NCBI RefSeq assembly: GCF_000003605.2
Contig: NW_003132848.1
Coordinates: 72,510-136,509, forward strand
Direction of reading: 5' to 3'
From: Saccoglossus kowalevskii
Taxonomy: Eukaryota > Hemichordata > Enteropneusta > Harrimaniidae
Length of the DNA stretch: 64,000 bases
Position numbers and translations under genes: made by a program
The notes under the pieces: model-generated
The model's database searches: none
Told to the model about the DNA's origin: nothing
Seen by the model: only the letters and a program-made list of their open reading frames with translations
Shown here: positions 58,500-64,000 of the stretch, piece after piece
Numbering within the stretch: the first letter of the stretch is position 1
Layout: each line of letters opens with the position of its first letter

Positions 58500-58951
58500 A
58501 CAACTAGCTAAAGCAGCCAACACAACTAGCTAAAGCAGCCAATACAACTAGCTAAAGTAGCCAATACAACTAGCTAAAGCAGCCAATACAACTAGCTAAA
58601 GTAGCCAATACAACGAGCTAAAGCAGCCAATACAACTAGCTAAAGCAGTCAATACAACTAGCTAAAGCAGCCAATACAACTAGCTAAAGCAGCCAATACA
58701 ACTAGCTAAAGCAGTCAATACAACTAGCTAAAGCAGCCAATACAACTAGCTAAAGCAGCCAATACAACTAGCTAAAGCAGCCAATACAACTAGCTAAAGC
58801 AGTCAATACAACTAGCTAAAGCAGCCAATACAACTAGCTAAAGCAGCCAATACAACTAGCTAAAGTAGCCAATACAACTAGCTAAAGTAGCCAATGCAAC
58901 TAGCTAAAGTAGCCAATACAACTAGCTAAAGTAGCCAATACAACTAGCTAA
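58500..58951. repeat. 22-bp tandem repeat, about 20 copies
   Basis: Unit AACTAGCTAAAGCAGCCAAT then AC. Copies differ mainly at two sites (CAGCC, CAGTC, TAGCC), and the TAGCC variants cluster at both ends. The CTAG/AGCT palindromes recur every 22 bp. Confidence 0.96.
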
Positions 58952-59692
58952 ATTTGCTTAGACAACAATGGAGCACTTACATGTTCAAGAGTACAATTTA
59001 TTGCAAAATGAATAAATTTTGGGTACATGTATCTGTATTTATTAGTAGGCATCTACCTTAAAGCAAGTCCTAAAACATCTTTACTACATTCCAATACTTA
59101 AACCCACTGCACGTCCACTAAATATAGGTGTTGACAAACACTCCAGACTTTAAATGGATGTTAGCAAACATTTGGCCATGGTTGTCAACCAAATGTTAAT
59201 AGCTACACTTCACAGGGAAACGTGTGTAAAGACCCAAAGTAGTTAAAAGTACAAACAATTCTGTAGGTACTTCAGTATGGAAGACATACAAAATGATGCA
59301 TGTGTCTTGGCATCAACTTCTTTGAGAGTGCCTGTCTCATTGCCAATCCAAACAGAAACTAAATCTTGACCTACATACATGTACTGATTTCCATCACAAG
59401 TATTGCATATACCGGTACTGGTAATAACAGTCATGATTGTGGGTTTGCATTGAATTTTTACTTCACATCTAGCGAATTAGCATTCAAAGGCCATAACAAA
59501 CCAAACTTTCATCGATGCAGCTCTACTGGAGATGCGCTTCTAATAGAGCAAACATGGTGACTGGAAATGGGAGGGGGTAAAAAAAAAATCACTTCTCACA
59601 AAATATAAGCAATTCACAGGAAATCTGATTCCACATTTGAAAAAAAAAATAACCAGCACCCTTTACTGCAAATTAATAGAGCGAGGAACTGG

Positions 59693-59722
59693 CGCTTTTT
59701 TTTGGGGGGGGGGGGGGGAAAA
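59693..59722. repeat. T-run followed by G16 homopolymer
   Basis: GCGCTTTTTTTTGGGG extends to about 16 G. Length is likely to be unreliable in assembly. Confidence 0.8.
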
Positions 59723-59929
59723 GGATATTTTTTGATGATTTGATGACCATGCCCTGTCATAAGCAAATAACACATTCAGTCTGTTGAATAAATACAAAAA
59801 TATTTCCACAGCATATGGCGTTGAAATAATCTGACTTGAATTGAATCTCAATTATTTATATCACAACGCATGATTGCTTTGAAGTTACAGTTCCGTTCTT
59901 TTTTTTCAATTCTTATCGATAAAATAGCA

Positions 59930-60715
59930 ATGATTTTGGTCTTGAGTTCTAATGTACAAAGTTTCATTTAAAGGTGATGATTAGTACTCGAGATATCAGT
60001 GAAAAAGCTGAAAATTAAATAATTATGCAAATAAGTTAATTAATATGCACAATTATTTACCCCAAAACTAATCAGATCTCTGCATAGTCCCAGAGAATCT
60101 ATTTACCAAGTTTCATTGAAATGTGATGATTAGTACTTGAGATATACTTGAAAATTCCGAAAATTAACTAATTATGCAAATTAGGTGATTAATATGCACA
60201 AATATTTATCCTAAAACAATCAATGTCTGCATAGTCTTTGTACCATGTTTCACTGAAATGTAATGCTTATTACTTGAAATATCAAAAGCTGAAAATTAAT
60301 TTATTATGCAAACAAGGTAGTTAATATTTACTGATAATACGCTAAAAACTACTAGGTCTGAGGAGTGTCCTTTGACATCTTGGTACCAAGTTTCATTGAG
60401 ATGTGATGAATAGTAGTTGAGATATCAGTGGAAAAGCCGAAAATTTACAAATCATTATACGAAAACCTGGCATTAGTTCAGAGCATCTATGAACCAAGTT
60501 TCATCAAAATCCAATGAGTGGTTCTTGAGATATCAGTGGAACAGTCATGGAACAGCTAAAAATGAGCCAATTATCATGCAAATTAGGTAATTAATATGCA
60601 TGGATTTTTACCAAAACACCTAATCCAATCTGCGCATTGGCCCAGAGCATCTATGCACCAAGTTTCATAAAAAAAAAAAACGATGTATAGTTCTTGAGAT
60701 ATCAGTGGAACAGAC

Positions 60716-60776
<61 letters not shown>

Positions 60777-60828
60777 GACAGGGTAACTGCAAAGACTCCC
60801 ATTGTGTGCTTCGTACACGGGAGTCAAA
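59930..60828 (+). mobile_element. Core-repeat element family C with CA microsatellite and 3' hairpin
   Basis: Five to six diverged cores of about 115-130 bp, each with (A)CCAAGTTTCATTGAAATGTG, a TTGAGATATCAGTGGAA string and AATTATGCAAATTAGGT..TTAATATGCA, then ACAGACGGACA, a CA microsatellite, CATACAGACAGGGTAACTGC, and a terminal hairpin GACTCCC..GTGT / ACACGGGAGTC followed by AAAAA. No ORF. The order cores, microsatellite, hairpin end resembles other tandem-core non-autonomous elements of invertebrates. Confidence 0.6.
60718..60772. repeat. (CA)n microsatellite, about 27 units
   Basis: Uninterrupted CA dinucleotides ending CATACAGACA; part of element family C. Confidence 0.97.
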
Positions 60829-60908
60829 AATTTGACACGGATGACGATTGACAATCAATCACTCATATGATAAGCTCCGCTCGACAAAGTCAACAAGCGT
60901 CGTTAAAA
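60829..60908 (+). repeat. 3' end of a family-B element directly abutting family C
   Basis: TTTGACACGGATGACG, then CACTCATATGATAAGCTCCG, CTCGACAAAGTCAACAAGCG and TCGTTAAAAAC align with the 3' end of the 48.3-49.5 kb element (TTGACACGGGCGACGACG, CACTCATATGATAAGCTCCG, CTCGACAAAGTCCACAGCGG). Suggests nesting of C in B, or a shared 3' module. Confidence 0.6.
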
Positions 60909-63382
60909 ACATAATATTTTAGGTAAATTTTTTTTACAAAATTGGACATTTTTCTCTAGGTACACCAGAAGGGAATCAACTTGGTCCTTGAGCATTTCTA
61001 AAACATTAAGTTAGTAACCATAGCAACTATAGCTTGAATAAAGAAATAAACCGATTATACAGCCCAATATTGATAATAATGATTGCTACAATAGACATAA
61101 ACAAATACATCATTTGATAATTTAGATTTTTTAATCAGCAATAATCAGATAAAAAAATCTAGAGCAATCAAAGTTCTAAGCCAAGGTAAAAATCTGTGTA
61201 TCTGTAACAAACATGAATGCCCGGTGAATATGTCTGTTACTATATAAGCATTTTTAACTGTATTCATATTGCATCAGCGTATATACTGCTCCAGGTGCCA
61301 GAGTCAAAGGTTTTATTTGTCAAAACAAATAGCGAAAGACTTTACTTATTGAATTTCCTGAGTCAATAAAAAAAGATTACCTTTAGGAGTCAGTTACACA
61401 ATATATTTTACAACTGCAACAGCTTTGCCCTCCCATTAATACAATGCTTCCCTGTCATTAATGCAAACTTTGTAGCATCCAATCCCCAGGGTCCCACCAC
61501 AACCACTAGCATCACTGTAAATTAGTCACGCATAAACCCAGTAAACAGACAAACTGTCATCCAGACTCTAAAAGCTAGGCATCAATAAAACCGCTTCTTT
61601 CATGCTGCCAGGCACTGTTTAAAGTGTGCAAGATAAAAAACAAATAGGGAGTGTAGGGTAATTATAAATCATTGCGATCATTTGACATCGTTCATCTGAT
61701 TATAAACATGTTACAGACGCTATTGCTAGACGATGCGACAACACTGAACGGTTGCCCACACTAGACGATTTCCAGTACTGCCTAGTAAGTAGGCATTGCA
61801 ACCTAACTGCCAGACATTTTTTAAATCGCAGATAACTTTCTAATAACATGAATGTCAGACATTTTTTAAATTGGAGATAGCCTCGTAATGACATGATTGT
61901 TCTACATGCAAACATAACTCACTATTTGCATAGACTGAGACCTATGAATAATAGTTGCCTATAACCAGGGAAAATGAAATAGAATACCATAATTGCTCTG
62001 GGAAATATTGCATAATAATTCCTTATATGGAATACACATTTCCCTATAAGGTGGGACACAGATACTTACATAGTGGTTCGCATATTAAATTTATTATAAA
62101 GTTTGAAGAATACAGAATACCAAGGATCAAGGCCCAAGCATTTATTATGTCAGAAATGACACAATTAGGTCATCAATCTCCAAGCAGAAAAACTGTCTCT
62201 CATTGGCTACCCAAATCAAGGATCTATCTTTTGAGCCAATCAGAAGTCATTTTGTTTATTTTTCATTTCATACATATGTATGAATTACAGTGACCTGGAT
62301 CACTGAGTTATATATACTAATTCTAATAATGGCTTTCTTTTAAGTGATATCTGACTTTTGAACTTACAAATCCAAGCATAAACATTAGCTAAAAACAAGT
62401 TGTGTGTATTTAAACTTTATACAGATAAAGGGAGAAAACAATTAAACAACTTTAGTTGGATAATTGCAACAAGCCAGGAAAAGAGATTATCGTTGTTTAA
62501 AACAAATAGGATTTCAGAGTAAAAGTGGCCATATTTTTTACAAAACAAATTTCATGTGTCATGAAAAAATTTTAAAATTAGGTAGCAGCGAGTAATTTAC
62601 CAAGGTCCTTGGTGGTAGGACAGAGTCGTCGCATCAACTTCCAGAGAATTTTGTCATCACAAAATACCTCAAAATATAATATCTTGAACATTTTCTAGTA
62701 TTATTAATGGTGCACAAGGTCAGGGCTGAGGTCAAAAGAACAATCTTATTAAGTTATGAAACATTTCCTTGCCAAATAAGTCAATCACTGTGGCCCAGCA
62801 TGCATCCGGCAGATTCCTACAATTTAAAAGATGTGCAGCGAAAAGAAAAGACAAATGTTTTGCAATTATTTCTCAAGGGAACAATAATAAGCGTGTTAAA
62901 TCCTAACTTAAATGACTGACAAGAAAACTACTAGATTGTTTCCGTCCCAAAGGACGTGACCAGAATACAGTTAACTCAACACATAAAACCACCCAAGTAA
63001 TAGACAGACCACCAGACTGTTTCCCCTTGGCTAAATAGACTGGAATGGAACTAAATACTGCCTGTATCAACAGACAAACTGTGACCACATCTCCCCAGGA
63101 GCTACATGAATTGTGATTGATACCCTCTACAAAAGACAGGGTCACATTTGTTTAAATTTTTTTCAGTAAATGTAAAGCTATTAAAGGAGAGGTGGAAGTA
63201 AATATTAAACTTTTTGGAAAACTTTGTGTCACGAAACAGACACACTTCATGAAAACTTCCCATTAAATTTAGTTACAGTTAGACCTTTAAAGCGACACAC
63301 TGATCTAATGTTACTGATTCTGGTGGGGTGTTTCAAGCTAAAACAGGCTTTCCTATGTGGAAATGCTTCAACTTATAGTTCT
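60909..63382. other. Unassigned 5' intron / flank, 60.9-63.4 kb
   Basis: A loose two-copy repeat around GACATTTTTTAAATCG (61814-61880); otherwise no recognisable feature. Confidence 0.5.
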
Positions 63383-63619
63383 ATGTTATTATGTTGATGA
63401 AGATAAGGGGGTAGAACATGGTATTATGTTGATGAAGATAAGGGGTAGACCATGGTATTATGTTGATGAAGATAAGGGGTAGACCATGGTATTAAGTTGA
63501 TGAAGATAAGAGGGAGAGCATGATATTATCTTGATGAAGATAAGGGGTAGACCATGGTATTACGTTGATGAAGATAAGGGGTATAGAGCATGATATTATG
63601 TTGATGAAGATAAGGGGTA
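63383..63619. repeat. 34-bp tandem repeat, about 7 copies
   Basis: Unit ATGGTATTATGTTGATGAAG then ATAAGGGGTAGACC, with variants GAGCATGATATTAT and one two-base insertion. Open minus-strand frames across it (IFINIISCSIPLIFINVIPW) are by-products of the repeat. Confidence 0.94.
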
Positions 63620-64000
63620 AGTTCGACCGGACCTGGTTGATGCAAGAATAGTGCATTAAATTGCCATTCGATAGAAAGATCTCTGCACAGACTTGTAGTC
63701 CCAAACATGAATATGGCTTCTGTGGCAAAAATGCACAATGTGTCAATGTGCATGTGTGTATGTGTGTATGTGTGTACTCGCAAAAAATGAGAGTGACATT
63801 CATGTCACAGAATTACTTTTAAAAAACCCGAAAAACTCTAGAAAATTTATTTAATTATCACTCTCACACCAATGAAATTTACTGGGTACTAAAATACCAT
63901 GAAACTTTCAAGGAGACAAATTTCTTGAATTTAGTGAGTATGTGAAAAATATGGGTTCTTTCTTAAGAAAACGGGTCACATCGACTTTTACAATTTTTCA

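Overview
The window is a stretch of an AT-rich animal genome carrying one recognisable protein-coding gene on the minus strand. I could follow it from its stop codon (2946-2948) up to a splice acceptor at 36171. It is a multiplexin, the collagen XV/XVIII family: an N-terminal TSPN/laminin-G-like domain, acidic Ser-Gly linkers, a long interrupted Gly-X-Y region, an NC1 trimerisation domain, a protease-sensitive hinge and a C-terminal endostatin domain. I resolved 41 exons by hand. Phases agree throughout, giving about 1440 codons, apart from one missing base in the TSPN exon. Introns are mostly 0.3-2 kb; all donors are GT except one GC. The signal-peptide exon of the long form was not found and probably lies above 64000, which makes that intron longer than 27.8 kb.

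The organism looks like an invertebrate, probably marine. The collagen exons are small and often multiples of 9 nt, the introns are AT-rich, and many short inverted-repeat elements and tandem arrays are present. I cannot separate a lophotrochozoan from an invertebrate deuterostome by reading alone.

Layout: 1-2945, 3' flank or 3' UTR with no second gene. 2946-7213, endostatin, hinge and NC1 exons, with a 137-bp minisatellite in the hinge intron. 7640-29721, the collagenous exons. 31904-36171, the acidic linkers and TSPN domain. Here an exon that is internal in the long transcript reads in frame upstream into a signal-peptide-like ATG (32038) with a TATA-like box, suggesting a second promoter and a short isoform without TSPN. 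36172-64000, intron or 5' flank with repeats only: about 190-bp TACTGTA-ended MITEs (ten near-complete copies in the whole window), a 0.69-kb CACGTG-rich inverted-repeat element, two elements built of core repeats with terminal hairpins, and several minisatellites.

The best candidates for something undescribed are the putative internal promoter at 32.0 kb, the CACGTG-rich element at 42.1-42.8 kb, and the core-repeat elements at 48.3-49.5 and 59.9-60.9 kb. No RNA gene, CRISPR array, LINE/retroviral reading frame or transposase was seen.
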